Shown: positions 48,867-57,787, numbered from the stretch's first letter. The stretch is DNA of 64,000 nt from Nocardioides sp. URHA0020 (GCF_000620705.1 NZ_JIAR01000033.1:124001-188000), one strand, 5' to 3'. Made by a program: numbers and translations. Notes: generated from the letters alone by a model not told the origin.

Positions 48867-49828
48867 AGCCGCCTGGCTTCGAGAGTGGTGTCCGGCTGAT
48901 CGGTGAAGAGCCCGTCCACCCCCGCGTCGAGGAACGCCTGCGTCTCCTCGATCGAGTCCCCGGGGTCGGACGGGCTCTCGCCACGTCGGTAGCCGGTCGG
49001 CAGGAAGGCGTTCTCGTCGCGCATCGTCCACACGTGCACGAGCAGGCCGGCCGCGTGCGCGTCGGCCACCAGTGCCGACGGGTCGCCGATCGTGCCGGAG
49101 CCGGGGTGCCGGGGCAGGACCAGGTCCTTGGCGACGCCGACGGCGTCGGCCCACTGGGCGACCCGCCGCAGACCAGTCGAGGTCACCAGGTCGAGGCGCC
49201 CGGTGGCCTCGACCAGCTGCACCAGCGGCAGCCCGGTCCGGGACCGCAGCCACTGCAGGTTGGCGGGGTCGAAGGACTGGATGAAGACCGGCGCCTCCGG
49301 GCCGCCGTACCCGTGCACGGACAGGGCATCGAGCAGCGGCTCCTCGAGCGCGAGGCCGAGGTCGGCGAAGTGTGCGGGGCTCTTGGTCTCGGGGTAGACG
49401 CCGATCTCCCGGCCCAGCCGCTGCGACTCGACGGCCACCAGGCCGAGGATCTCGTCGAAGGTCGGGATGTCGTAGCGCCCGTCGAACCGGGTGTTGTGCG
49501 GCCGCAGCTCGGGCAGCCGCTCGACGGCGCGCAGCGTCTTGAGCTCCGCCAGGGTGAAGTCCTCGACGAACCAGCCCGAGACCAGCCGGCCGTCGATCTC
49601 CTTGGTGGTCAGCCGATCCGCGAACTCGCCGCGCCGCCCGACGTTCGTCGTCCGGCTGATCTCGGCCTCGTGCCGCGCGACGAGGACGCCGTCCTTCGTG
49701 GACACCAGGTCCGGCTCGACGTAGTCGGCGCCGAGCGCGATCGCCAGGCGGTACGACGCCAGCGTGTGCTCGGGCCGGTAGCCGGGGGCTCCGCGGTGGG
49801 CGATGACGAGAGGGTCGGCCTGTCGCAT
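48830..49828 (-). CDS. Glycerophosphodiester phosphodiesterase
   Basis: This GDPD-family enzyme hydrolyses glycerophosphodiesters to glycerol-3-phosphate and an alcohol. The product is about 332 aa with the active-site pieces LVIAHRGAPGYRPEHTLASY (catalytic His-Arg), YVEPDLVSTKDGVLVARHE (metal-binding Glu and Asp, second His), IGVYPETKSP (Glu-x-Lys) and HVWTMRDEN. No signal peptide is seen, so it is probably cytoplasmic. ATG 49828 follows GGAG two bases upstream. Longer readings towards 50428 overlap the divergent LRAT gene and are rejected. Confidence 0.9.
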   Translation of the reverse strand: MRQADPLVIAHRGAPGYRPEHTLASYRLAIALGADYVEPDLVSTKDGVLVARHEAEISRTTNVGRRGEFADRLTTKEIDGRLVSGWFVEDFTLAELKTLRAVERLPELRPHNTRFDGRYDIPTFDEILGLVAVESQRLGREIGVYPETKSPAHFADLGLALEEPLLDALSVHGYGGPEAPVFIQSFDPANLQWLRSRTGLPLVQLVEATGRLDLVTSTGLRRVAQWADAVGVAKDLVLPRHPGSGTIGDPSALVADAHAAGLLVHVWTMRDENAFLPTGYRRGESPSDPGDSIEETQAFLDAGVDGLFTDQPDTTLEARRLHASGMRIHAAT

Positions 49829-49947
49829 GGCTCCAGCAGAGCCCAGCCGGGTGGCCGGCCGGCATGGGTGACGTGAACACGGGGTTGCGGGTGGACCCCG
49901 GTTAGGCTCTGCGGCGCAGCAGCACTGGACGAAGGGCAAGAGCAGCC

Positions 49948-50424
49948 ATGGCGCGTGGGGACCACGTCTTCGTGCGTCGTGGTCTCCGCTACAGCCACCA
50001 CGGCATCGACGGCGGCGACGACACGGTGATCCACTACGCCGGACCGCGCGGCCGGGACCGGTGCATCGCCCGCACCTCCATGGCCGAGTTCGCCGCCGGT
50101 GGCACCGTGCAGGTGCGCTCCTACCAGCAGCGGCTGAGCCCCGACGACACGATGCGGCACGCCGAGTCGCGCCTCGGGGTGGCGGGCTACCGGCTCTTCC
50201 GCAACAACTGCGAGCACTTCGCCGCCTGGTCCTGCACCGGCCGCGCAGCCAGCAGCCAGGTCCGCCGATGGGCCTTCGGGGCACACGGGGCCGTCGCGTC
50301 CGTCGTCGCGGCGCAGGCGATCGGCGCGCACGTGGCGCTGATCGGCACCGCCGGCGCCGGGCTGTACGCCATGACCGGCCCGCTGCGCCGCCGGCGCGGT
50401 CGGTCGGCGTCCGCCACTTCCTAG
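49948..50424 (+). CDS. LRAT-domain (NlpC/P60-superfamily) protein
   Basis: The 158-aa product starts GDHVFVRRGLRYSHHGIDGGDDTVIHYAG, with the conserved His of LRAT domains in SHHGI, and carries NNCEHFAAWSCTG, the NCEHFA block with the catalytic Cys. A C-terminal hydrophobic stretch (GAVASVVAAQAIGAHVALIGTAGAGLYAM) may anchor it to the membrane. LRAT-like enzymes are thiol acyltransferases or lipid hydrolases; the bacterial function is unknown. It is divergent from the glycerophosphodiesterase gene, so both could act on lipids. Confidence 0.78.
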   Translation: MARGDHVFVRRGLRYSHHGIDGGDDTVIHYAGPRGRDRCIARTSMAEFAAGGTVQVRSYQQRLSPDDTMRHAESRLGVAGYRLFRNNCEHFAAWSCTGRAASSQVRRWAFGAHGAVASVVAAQAIGAHVALIGTAGAGLYAMTGPLRRRRGRSASATS

Positions 50425-50467
50425 ACACTGCTCCCGGTCAGCCCGGCCCGTCCGCCAGGATGGGGCC

Positions 50468-51010
50468 ATGAGCACTCCGACCCTCGGCCGCCTCGAGACC
50501 GTGCCGGCCCTGGACCGCCCCGACCTGCTGGCCGAGCCGGTGGCCGCCGCACTCCGCGGCTGGGCGCACGCCGGGCAGGTCGGGGTCGTCGAGATCGACC
50601 CGGCGATCGCGGACACCGCGGCCCTGGCGGAGGCCTACGACCTCGGCCTCGACACCGGTGCCAACTGCGTCCTGGTCGGTGGTCGGCGCGACGGTGAGGA
50701 GCGGGTCGCCGCCTGCCTCGTGCGCGCCGACACCCGCGCGGACGTCAACAACCTGGTGAAGCGCACGCTCGACGTCCGCAAGGCCTCCTTCCTGGCGATG
50801 GACCGCGCGGTCGAGGAGTCCGGCATGGAGTACGGCGGGATCACGCCGGTCGGGCTGCCGAGCACCTGGCGCCTCCTGGTCGACAGCCGCGTCCTCGACG
50901 TCGAGGTCGCGGTGATCGGATCCGGCGTACGACGCTCCAAGCTGCTCCTGCCGGGCCACCTGGCCGCCGAGCTCCCCGGCGCCGAGGTCATCGACGGGCT
51001 GGCCGGCTGA
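50468..51010 (+). CDS. YbaK/EbsC-family aminoacyl-tRNA deacylase
   Basis: The 180-aa protein belongs to the family that hydrolyses mischarged tRNAs in trans. Visible blocks are NCVLVGGRRDGEERVAACLVRADTRADVNNLVKRTLDVRKASF with the catalytic-type Lys, and GMEYGGITPVGLPSTWRLLVD, the hallmark GGI.P.GLP loop. The N-terminus is about 25 residues longer than minimal YbaK. It is followed after one base by the lipoprotein gene. Confidence 0.88.
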   Translation: MSTPTLGRLETVPALDRPDLLAEPVAAALRGWAHAGQVGVVEIDPAIADTAALAEAYDLGLDTGANCVLVGGRRDGEERVAACLVRADTRADVNNLVKRTLDVRKASFLAMDRAVEESGMEYGGITPVGLPSTWRLLVDSRVLDVEVAVIGSGVRRSKLLLPGHLAAELPGAEVIDGLAG

Positions 51011-51011
51011 C

Positions 51012-51923
51012 ATGCGACGCCGGCTCGGCCTCGCGCTCACCTGCCTGATCCTGCTCGCCGGCTGTGCCGACGACGGCTCCGACGCCGCGACCCCGGAGCC
51101 GACCGCGAGCAGGTCGATCCGCACGCTCTCGCCGCTGCCGATGCCGACCCAGGGACCGCCGACCGGCAATCTCGTCGCGGACATGCGGCAGTCCTCGCGC
51201 GACGCCGCGGCCGGGCGGATGGAGGTCTGGATCGACAACGACACCGCCGACACCATCACGCCGGTCCGGGTCACCTACCGCGACCCGCGCTTCCGGACGG
51301 CACTGGCCGGGACGCGCCTGCGGGCGGTCCCCTCGCAGTCCGAGCGCGGCTTCCAGCTCTACCTCCCGCCGCGTCCTGCCTGCGACCACCCGCGGGGCAC
51401 CGGAACCGTCACCGTCACCTACGGCGACACCACCACGACGGTCCCGGTCGAGGACTCGACCGACGTCGCCGGCCGCTTCACGACCGCGCGCTGCCTCGAG
51501 CTGGCGATCGGCCAGGTCGCCGACCTGGCCTGGGACGACGAGATCCCCTTCAGCGGCAAGGCCGGTGACCCCGGCACGCTCACGCTCGTCGTACGCCCGA
51601 CGGGCGAGGACGGCCCCGACCTGGTCATCGACACGGTGTCCGGCACGCCGATCCTGGCACCGGTCGGGACCGACGTGTGGCGGCCCGACGTCACGGTCCG
51701 CGGCACCGACGCACCGTCGCGGGTCGACCTGCCCATCAAGCCCAACCGCTGCGACGACCACGCGTTCCTGGAGTCGGGCGGCGCCACGGCGTTCAAGATC
51801 GGCCTGCACCTCGCCGGCCGTCCGGGCCAGATCACGCTGCGGATGACCATCGCCGGGGCCAAGAACGCGATCGACTTCGCCAAGGCCTCCTGCGGTCAGC
51901 TCGACACCGTCTCGGGAGGGTGA
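51012..51923 (+). CDS. Predicted lipoprotein, function unknown
   Basis: The 303-aa product has a signal peptide MRRRLGLALTCLILLAGC with lipobox LLAGC (Cys18), a Thr/Pro linker, then two beta-rich halves (about 70-165 and 175-300). Each half contains paired Cys (ACDHPRG and ARCLELAI; NRCDDHAF and ASCGQLD). Phrases such as MEVWIDNDTADTITPVRVTYRDPRF look like immunoglobulin-like folds. No enzyme motif is present. It begins one base after the YbaK gene and is probably cotranscribed. Confidence 0.75.
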   Translation: MRRRLGLALTCLILLAGCADDGSDAATPEPTASRSIRTLSPLPMPTQGPPTGNLVADMRQSSRDAAAGRMEVWIDNDTADTITPVRVTYRDPRFRTALAGTRLRAVPSQSERGFQLYLPPRPACDHPRGTGTVTVTYGDTTTTVPVEDSTDVAGRFTTARCLELAIGQVADLAWDDEIPFSGKAGDPGTLTLVVRPTGEDGPDLVIDTVSGTPILAPVGTDVWRPDVTVRGTDAPSRVDLPIKPNRCDDHAFLESGGATAFKIGLHLAGRPGQITLRMTIAGAKNAIDFAKASCGQLDTVSGG

Positions 51924-51981
51924 CGGTCGTCACCGCGAAAACAATTCGCTGACGAAGGGGTCGAGTCCCTAGCGTGGGTGG

Positions 51982-53712
51982 GTGCGCCAGCTCTCCCTCG
52001 ACCATCCCGGTACGCCGCAGACCGGCACGCCCGGAGGCTTCCTGTGGTGGATGGCCCGTCAGCAGTGGCCGACGCTGGCCGGAGGGATGTTCTTCGGCAT
52101 CGTCTGGATGAGCGCCCAGGCCGTGCTGCCCGCCGTGATCGGTCACGCCATCGACGACGGTGTCGCCGCGAAGGACCGCGAGCAGCTGGTCGAGTGGGCC
52201 GCCGTGCTCCTCGGCATCGGCCTGGTCCAGGCCGCCGCCGGCATCATGCGGCACCGGTTCGCCGTCACGAACTGGCTGATCGCGGCGTACCGCGTCGTCC
52301 AGCTCGTGACCCGTCAGACGACCCGACTCGGCGCCACCCTGCCGCGGCGGGTCTCGACCGGTGAGGTGGTCGCGATCGGCACCAACGACCTCTCGCACGT
52401 CGGCCAGGTCATGGACGTCTCGGCCCGCTTCGCCGGCGCGATCGTCTCCTTCGTCGTCGTCTCGGTGATCCTGCTGCAGACGTCCGTGACGCTCGGGCTG
52501 GTCGTGCTGGTCGGCGTGCCCCTGCTGATGCTGGGTGTCACCCCGCTCCTCGCCCCCCTGCAGCGCCGCAGCGCCCACCAGCGGCACCTGATGGGTCGGC
52601 TCTCCAACACGGCGAGCGACATCGTCGGCGGCCTGCGGGTGCTGCGGGGCGTCGGCGGCGAGCAGGTCTTTCTCGACCGCTACCGCCGCGAGTCGCAGAC
52701 CACCCGGACCGCCGGCGTCCAGGTCGCCAAGCTCCAGTCGGTGCTCGACGCGCTGCAGGTCTTCCTGCCCGGGCTCTTCGTGGTCATCGTGGTCTGGATC
52801 GGCGCGCGGTACGCCGTGGCCGGCTCGATCACCCCCGGCGAGCTGGTCGCGTTCTACGGCTACTCCGCCTTCCTGATGATCCCGCTGCGCACGGCGACCG
52901 AGTTCGCCAACAAGCTGATCCGCGCGCGGGTCGCGGCGACCCGGATCGCACACGTGCTCTCGCTCGAGCCGGAGGTGACCGTGCCCGCCGAGATCGCCCC
53001 GTCGCCCGCCATCGGCTCCGACCTCGTCGACACCCGCACCGGTCTGGTGGTCCGCGCCGGCCTGCTGACCGCGATCGTGAGCGAGCAGCCCGACGACTCC
53101 GCCGAGCTCGCGGACCGCCTGGGCATGACCGCCTCCCCGATCGACGACGACGTACGCCTCGGCGGCGTGCCGCTCACCTCGCTGCACCCCACGGAGGTCC
53201 GCGAGCGCGTCGTCGTCTCCGACACCGGCGCGACGCTCTTCTCCGGGCGCCTCGGCGACAGCCTCGACCTCACGGGTCACGGCGACGTCGCGGGCGCCCT
53301 CGACACCGCCTCGGCCGGCGACGTCCTCGAGTCGCTCCCCGACGGCCTCGACTCGCTCGTCGCCGAGCGCGGCCGCAGCTTCTCGGGCGGTCAGCGGCAG
53401 CGGCTCGTGCTCGCGCGCGCCCTCGCCATCGACCCGGAGGTGCTGGTGCTCGTCGAGCCGACCTCCGCCGTGGACGCCCACACCGAGGCCCGGATCGCAG
53501 CCCGGCTGCGCGGTCGCCGCGCGGGCCGGACGACCGTGGTCACCTCGACCAGCCCGCTGATGCTCGCCGCCGCCGACGCGGTCGCCTTCCTCGACGGCGG
53601 ACGCGTGGTCGCCGTCGGCACCCACACCGACCTGCTGGCCAGCGACCCGGCGTACCGCCGCGTCGTCACTCGCGAGTCTGAGATGTCGGAGCTGGAGGTG
53701 ACGGGCCGATGA
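51982..53712 (+). CDS. ABC exporter half-transporter with degenerate nucleotide-binding site
   Basis: The 576-aa protein has a six-helix exporter domain (about 20-325, including STGEVVAIGTNDLSHVGQVMD and LRVLRGVGGEQVFLDRYR) and a C-terminal ATPase domain. The ATPase lacks a Walker A: the place where GxxGxGKS is expected reads LVVRAGLLTAIVSEQPDD. Walker B is VLVLVEPTSAVD, with Val for the usual Asp. The signature is intact (FSGGQRQRLVLARAL). It must work with the next gene product, to which it donates the LSGGQ of the only complete ATP site. A TAGCGT -10 at 51970-51975 lies seven bases before the GTG, so the mRNA may be leaderless. Confidence 0.88.
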   Translation: MRQLSLDHPGTPQTGTPGGFLWWMARQQWPTLAGGMFFGIVWMSAQAVLPAVIGHAIDDGVAAKDREQLVEWAAVLLGIGLVQAAAGIMRHRFAVTNWLIAAYRVVQLVTRQTTRLGATLPRRVSTGEVVAIGTNDLSHVGQVMDVSARFAGAIVSFVVVSVILLQTSVTLGLVVLVGVPLLMLGVTPLLAPLQRRSAHQRHLMGRLSNTASDIVGGLRVLRGVGGEQVFLDRYRRESQTTRTAGVQVAKLQSVLDALQVFLPGLFVVIVVWIGARYAVAGSITPGELVAFYGYSAFLMIPLRTATEFANKLIRARVAATRIAHVLSLEPEVTVPAEIAPSPAIGSDLVDTRTGLVVRAGLLTAIVSEQPDDSAELADRLGMTASPIDDDVRLGGVPLTSLHPTEVRERVVVSDTGATLFSGRLGDSLDLTGHGDVAGALDTASAGDVLESLPDGLDSLVAERGRSFSGGQRQRLVLARALAIDPEVLVLVEPTSAVDAHTEARIAARLRGRRAGRTTVVTSTSPLMLAAADAVAFLDGGRVVAVGTHTDLLASDPAYRRVVTRESEMSELEVTGR

Positions 53713-55451
53713 CCACCCACCTGCCGGTCGCCGACACTCCCGCCGTCCGCACCTACGTCGGCGCGCTGGCCCGCCGGCACCCCCGGATGCTGTACGGCGC
53801 GCTCGTGCTGCACGTGCTGGCGGCGCTCGCCGGACTGGCGGCGCCGCGGCTCCTCGGCGGCCTGGTCGAGGCCGTCGAGCAGGGCACCACCGTGGGCCAC
53901 GTCGACACGATCATCGCCCTGCTCGCCGGCTTCCTCCTGGCGCAGACCGTGATCACCCGCTTCGCGCGCTACCTCAGCCAGGTGCTGGCCGAGCAGGTGC
54001 TCGCGGAGCTCCGCGAGGACTTCGTCGACAACACGCTGGCGCTGCCGGTCGGGGTGGTCGAGGACGCCGGCTCCGGCGACCTGCTGACCCGCACCAGCCG
54101 CGATGTCGACCAGCTCGGCTGGTCGGTGCGGATGGCCCTGCCCGAGTGGACGATCGCGGTGATCACGGCCGTGCTGACCCTGGCCGCCGCGATCAGCGTC
54201 GGCTGGTGGGTCGCGGTGCCGTGCCTGCTCGGCGTACCCCCGCTCGTGATCGGGCTGCGCTGGTACCTCAGGCGGGCCAAGGACGGCTACCTGCGCGAGA
54301 GCGCGACGTACTCCCAGATCAACGCCACCCTCACCGAGACCGTCGAGGGTGCCCGCACCGTCGAGGCGCTCGGCCTCGGCGACGAGCGGGTCGCGACGAT
54401 GGACGACGACATCCGCACCTCCTACCTGGCCGAGCGGTACACGCTCTACCTGCGCACCGTCTTCTTCCCCAACATGGAGATCGCCTACCTGATCCCGACG
54501 GTGGCGACGCTGCTCCTGGGCGGCTACCTCTACACCCAGGGGCAGGTCTCGCTCGGCGCGGTCACGGCGGCCACGCTCTACGTGCAGATGCTGATCGACC
54601 CGGTCGACCGGATCGTGTCGATCCTCGACGAGCTGCAGCTCGGCGCCGCGTCGCTGGCGCGCCTGCTCGGCGTCGCGCAGGTCCCCGACGACCGCGAGGT
54701 CAGCGGGCGCGAGCCGGTCGGTGAGCAGATCGCCGCCGAGGACGTGCGCTTCTCGTACGTCGAGGGTCGCGACGTGCTGCACGGCGTCGACCTCGACATC
54801 GGCGTCGGGGAGCGGATCGCGATGGTCGGTCCCTCGGGCGCCGGCAAGTCCACGCTCGGGCGGCTGCTCGCGGGCATCCACCCGCCGCGCACCGGGTCGG
54901 TCACCGTCGGCGGCGTGGGCCTCACCGAGCTGCCGCTCGACGACCTGCGCGGCCACGTCGCGCTCGTGACCCAGGAGCACCACGTCTTCGTGGGATCGAT
55001 CCGCGACAACCTCGTGCTGGCGCGGCCCGGGTCGACCGACGACCACGTACGCGGCGCCCTCGACGCCGTGGACGCGCTCGACTGGGTCGACGCCCTGCCC
55101 GAGGGCCTCGACACCGAGGTCGGCTCCGGCGGTCGCGCGGTCAGCGCGGCGCAGGCCCAGCAGATCGCCCTGGCCCGGCTGGTGCTGGCCGACCCGCACA
55201 CGCTGGTGCTCGACGAGGCCACGTCGCTGATCGACCCGCGCGCCGCCCGTCACCTCGAGCGCTCGCTCGCGGCGGTGCTCGAGGGCCGCACGGTGATCGC
55301 GATCGCGCACCGGCTCTTCTCCGCCCACGACGCCGACCGGGTCGCGGTCGTCGAGGACGGCCGGATCGCCGAGCTCGGCTCGCACGACGAGCTGGTCGCC
55401 GCTGGCGGCTCCTACGCCGCCCTCTGGGACAGCTGGCACGGGCGGGGCTGA
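53709..55451 (+). CDS. ABC exporter half-transporter, canonical Walker A/B partner
   Basis: The 580-aa protein has six membrane helices (about 25-320) and an ATPase domain with Walker A MVGPSGAGKSTLGRLLAG (about 374), Q-loop LVTQEHHVFVG, and Walker B TLVLDEATSLIDP. Its signature is altered to VSAAQAQQIALARL instead of LSGGQ. Combined with the upstream subunit, one composite site is complete and the other lacks Walker A, Walker B and a normal signature, the design of heterodimeric exporters such as TM287/288 but more extreme. The ATGA overlap ensures equal synthesis. The substrate is unknown; lipids or drugs are likely classes. Confidence 0.9.
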   Translation: MTTHLPVADTPAVRTYVGALARRHPRMLYGALVLHVLAALAGLAAPRLLGGLVEAVEQGTTVGHVDTIIALLAGFLLAQTVITRFARYLSQVLAEQVLAELREDFVDNTLALPVGVVEDAGSGDLLTRTSRDVDQLGWSVRMALPEWTIAVITAVLTLAAAISVGWWVAVPCLLGVPPLVIGLRWYLRRAKDGYLRESATYSQINATLTETVEGARTVEALGLGDERVATMDDDIRTSYLAERYTLYLRTVFFPNMEIAYLIPTVATLLLGGYLYTQGQVSLGAVTAATLYVQMLIDPVDRIVSILDELQLGAASLARLLGVAQVPDDREVSGREPVGEQIAAEDVRFSYVEGRDVLHGVDLDIGVGERIAMVGPSGAGKSTLGRLLAGIHPPRTGSVTVGGVGLTELPLDDLRGHVALVTQEHHVFVGSIRDNLVLARPGSTDDHVRGALDAVDALDWVDALPEGLDTEVGSGGRAVSAAQAQQIALARLVLADPHTLVLDEATSLIDPRAARHLERSLAAVLEGRTVIAIAHRLFSAHDADRVAVVEDGRIAELGSHDELVAAGGSYAALWDSWHGRG

Positions 55452-55457
55452 CGGGGC

Positions 55458-55547
55458 GAGTTTCATCGGCCGGCCGACGAATCTCCTGCTCGGACGACAA
55501 AGCTTCATCGTCCCAGCGTGAGTTTCATCGGCCGGCCGATGAAACTC
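55458..55547. repeat. Composite palindromic repeat, copy B
   Basis: Three blocks lie in a row: an imperfect 28-bp palindrome (55458-55485) centred on GGCCGGCC, a core stem CGGACGAC-AAAGCTTCATCGTCC (55491-55513), and a perfect 28-bp palindrome (55520-55547), also centred on GGCCGGCC. The core and the palindrome are close to copy A at 24265-24332. It starts seven bases after the ABC exporter stop and ends 54 bases before the next gene, so it may terminate the exporter transcript. Confidence 0.85.
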
Positions 55548-55581
55548 CTCGTCCGCGCCACCTCTTGCCCGCGACACGACC

Positions 55582-55600
55582 GTGACAGTTATGCTGTCAC
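55582..55600. promoter_or_regulatory. Operator-like inverted repeat overlapping a -10 element
   Basis: GTGACAG-TTATG-CTGTCAC is a perfect 7-bp inverted repeat with a five-base spacer. TATGCT inside it (55590-55595) is a good -10 hexamer, and the ATG of the oxidoreductase begins two bases after the repeat, so transcription should start at or near the ATG (leaderless mRNA). A bound repressor, for instance of the TetR family, would cover the -10. Confidence 0.62.
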
Positions 55601-55601
55601 A

Positions 55602-56639
55602 ATGAAGCTCTCGACACCGCTCATGTACTCGGGCAACCCCCGCGACGCAGCCGACCAGGTCGTCGGCCTGGAGAAGGCCGGGCTCGACACCGTGTGGGTC
55701 GCCGAGGCCTACGGCTTCGACTCCCCCACGCTGATGGGCTACCTCGCCGCCAAGACCGAGACCATCGAGATCGGTGCCGGCATCCTCAACGTCTTCTCAC
55801 GTACGCCGAGCGCGCTGCTGCAGACCGCGGCCGGGCTGGACAACGTGTCCGGTGGCCGCGCGGTCATCGGGCTCGGCGCCTCCGGCCCGCAGGTGATCGA
55901 GGGCTTCCACGGCCTGCCGTACGACAAGCCCCTCGGCCGCACCCGCGAGGTCATCCAGATCCTGCGCCAGGGCCTGCGCCGCGAGCGCCTGGAGCACCAG
56001 GGCAAGATCTTCACCCTCCCGCTGCCCGCCGACCAGGGCCTCGGCCTCGGCAAGCCGCTCAAGATCCTCACCAAGGTCGAGCGCAACGCCATCCCCATCT
56101 GGGTCGCGGCGCTCGGTGACAACAACGTCGCGATGACCGCGGAGGTCGCCGACGGCTGGCTGCCCTTCCTCTTCCTGCCGGAGAAGGCAGGCGACGTCTG
56201 GGGTGACGCGCTCGCCAAGGGCACGGCCAAGCGCTCCGCCGACCTGGCGCCGCTGGAGATCTCCGCCGGCGGCATGGTCGCGATCGGCGAGGGCGAGGAC
56301 ACCAAGAAGCTGCTCGACCTGATGCGTCCGCTCTACGCGCTCTACGTCGGCGGGATGGGCGCACGGGGCAAGAACTTCTACAACGAGCTCGCCTGCCACT
56401 ACGGGTACGAGAAGGAGGCGAAGCAGATCCAGGACCTCTACCTGGACGGCAACAAGCGCGACGCCGAGGCCCTCGTCCCCACCGAGTGGCTCGAGGCCGG
56501 CAACCTGGTCGGCCCGGCGTCGTACGTCCAGGAGCGCATCGCCGCCTTCCAGGAGGCCGGCGTCACGAACCTGCAGATCTCCCCCGTGTCGGACGACCCG
56601 GTGGCCACCGTCGCGCAGATCAAGGAGTGGGTCAGCTGA
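55602..56639 (+). CDS. LLM class F420-dependent oxidoreductase
   Basis: The product is about 345 aa, a bacterial-luciferase-like TIM barrel. MKLSTPLMYSGNPRDAADQVVGLEKAGLDTVWVAEAYGFDSPTLMGYLA and IGAGILNVFSRTPSALLQTAAGLDNVSGGRAVIGLGASGPQVIEGFHG match the F420-binding subgroup common in mycobacteria and Nocardioides, and AIPIWVAALGDNNVAMTAEVADGWLP is the conserved later block. It likely reduces or oxidises an acyl or steroid-type intermediate. ATG 55602 is chosen because the longer frame from 55518 runs through the palindromic repeat and operator. Its stop overlaps the acyl-CoA dehydrogenase start (TGATG). Confidence 0.88.
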   Translation: MKLSTPLMYSGNPRDAADQVVGLEKAGLDTVWVAEAYGFDSPTLMGYLAAKTETIEIGAGILNVFSRTPSALLQTAAGLDNVSGGRAVIGLGASGPQVIEGFHGLPYDKPLGRTREVIQILRQGLRRERLEHQGKIFTLPLPADQGLGLGKPLKILTKVERNAIPIWVAALGDNNVAMTAEVADGWLPFLFLPEKAGDVWGDALAKGTAKRSADLAPLEISAGGMVAIGEGEDTKKLLDLMRPLYALYVGGMGARGKNFYNELACHYGYEKEAKQIQDLYLDGNKRDAEALVPTEWLEAGNLVGPASYVQERIAAFQEAGVTNLQISPVSDDPVATVAQIKEWVS

Positions 56640-57787
56640 TGAGTACTCGTCCGTCCATCTACGAGCAGGAGCACGAGGACTTCCGCTCCTCCGTGCGCAC
56701 GTTCCTGGAGAAGGAGGTCGTGCCCTTCCACGACCAGTGGGAGAAGGACGGCCAGGTCAGCCGCGAGGTGTGGACCAGGGCCGGCGAGGCGGGGCTGCTC
56801 TGCTTCGACGTCGAGGAGCAGTACGGCGGCGCCGGGGTCAAGGACTTCCGCTACAACACGGTCGTCGCCGAGGAGATGGCCCGCGTCGGTGCCAGCGGCC
56901 CCGGCTTCCCGGTGCACAGCGACATCATCGTCCCCTACATCTCCGCGCTCGGGACCGACGAGCAGAAGCAGCGCTGGCTGCCCGGCCTGGTCAGCGGCGA
57001 GATCATCTCGTCGATCGCGATGACGGAGCCGGGTGCGGGCAGCGACCTGCAGGGCATCCGGACCTCGGCGGTCGACAAGGGCGACCACTACGTCCTCAAC
57101 GGGTCGAAGACCTTCATCAGCAACGGCATCATGTCCGACCTGGTGATCGTGGTCTGCCGCACCGACCCCGACGCCGGCCACAAGGGCATCAGCCTGCTCG
57201 TGGTGGAGCGCGGCATGGCCGGCTTCGAGCGGGGCCGCAACCTCGACAAGGTCGGCATGAAGGCCCAGGACACCGCCGAGCTGTTCTTCGACAACGTCGA
57301 GGTGCCGAAGGAGAACCTCCTGGGCGAGGAGGGCTCCGGCTTCATCTACCTGATGATGAACCTCGGCCAGGAGCGCATCTCGATCGCCGCGATGGCGGTG
57401 GCCGCGATCGAGCATGTCCTCGACATCTCGCTGGCGTACGCCAAGGAGCGCACGGCGTTCGGCAAGCCGATCGGGTCCTTCCAGCACAACCGGTTCGTGC
57501 TCGCCGAGATGGCCACCCACGCCCACATCGCGCGGGTCTTCATCAACGACTGCATCCTCAAGCTCAACGCCGGTGAGGTGGACCCTTCGCTCGCCTCGAT
57601 GGCGAAGTGGTGGACCACCGAGCTGCAGAAGCAGGTCGTCGACGCCGGCGTCCAGCTCCACGGCGGCTACGGCTACATGATGGAGTACCCCATCGCGAAG
57701 GCCTTCACCGACAGCCGGATCCAGACGATCTACGGCGGCACGACCGAGATCCAGAAGGAGATCATCGGGCGCAGCCTGGGAGTCTGA
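56639..57787 (+). CDS. Acyl-CoA dehydrogenase
   Basis: The 382-aa flavoenzyme oxidises acyl-CoA to enoyl-CoA in beta-oxidation or branched-chain degradation. Family landmarks are IAMTEPGAGSDLQGIRTSA (FAD and substrate signature), VLNGSKTFISNGIMSD, KVGMKAQDTAELFFDNVEVPKENLLGEEGSGF, AYAKERTAFGKPIGSFQHNRF and the C-terminal IQTIYGGTTEIQKEIIGRSLG, with the catalytic Glu in the GGTTEI block. The ATG 56639 shares a base with the previous stop. It is cotranscribed with the oxidoreductase from the operator-controlled promoter. Confidence 0.93.
   Translation: MSTRPSIYEQEHEDFRSSVRTFLEKEVVPFHDQWEKDGQVSREVWTRAGEAGLLCFDVEEQYGGAGVKDFRYNTVVAEEMARVGASGPGFPVHSDIIVPYISALGTDEQKQRWLPGLVSGEIISSIAMTEPGAGSDLQGIRTSAVDKGDHYVLNGSKTFISNGIMSDLVIVVCRTDPDAGHKGISLLVVERGMAGFERGRNLDKVGMKAQDTAELFFDNVEVPKENLLGEEGSGFIYLMMNLGQERISIAAMAVAAIEHVLDISLAYAKERTAFGKPIGSFQHNRFVLAEMATHAHIARVFINDCILKLNAGEVDPSLASMAKWWTTELQKQVVDAGVQLHGGYGYMMEYPIAKAFTDSRIQTIYGGTTEIQKEIIGRSLGV

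Noticed and set aside
48866..50428. Extension of the glycerophosphodiesterase frame to 50428
   Set aside because: The extra 200 codons are Arg-rich shadow of the divergent LRAT gene; the HRG-containing family start follows ATG 49828.
55518..55601. N-terminal extension of the LLM oxidoreductase to 55518
   Set aside because: The 28 extra codons run through the palindromic repeat and the operator and have no homology; the family start MKLSTP lies at 55602.
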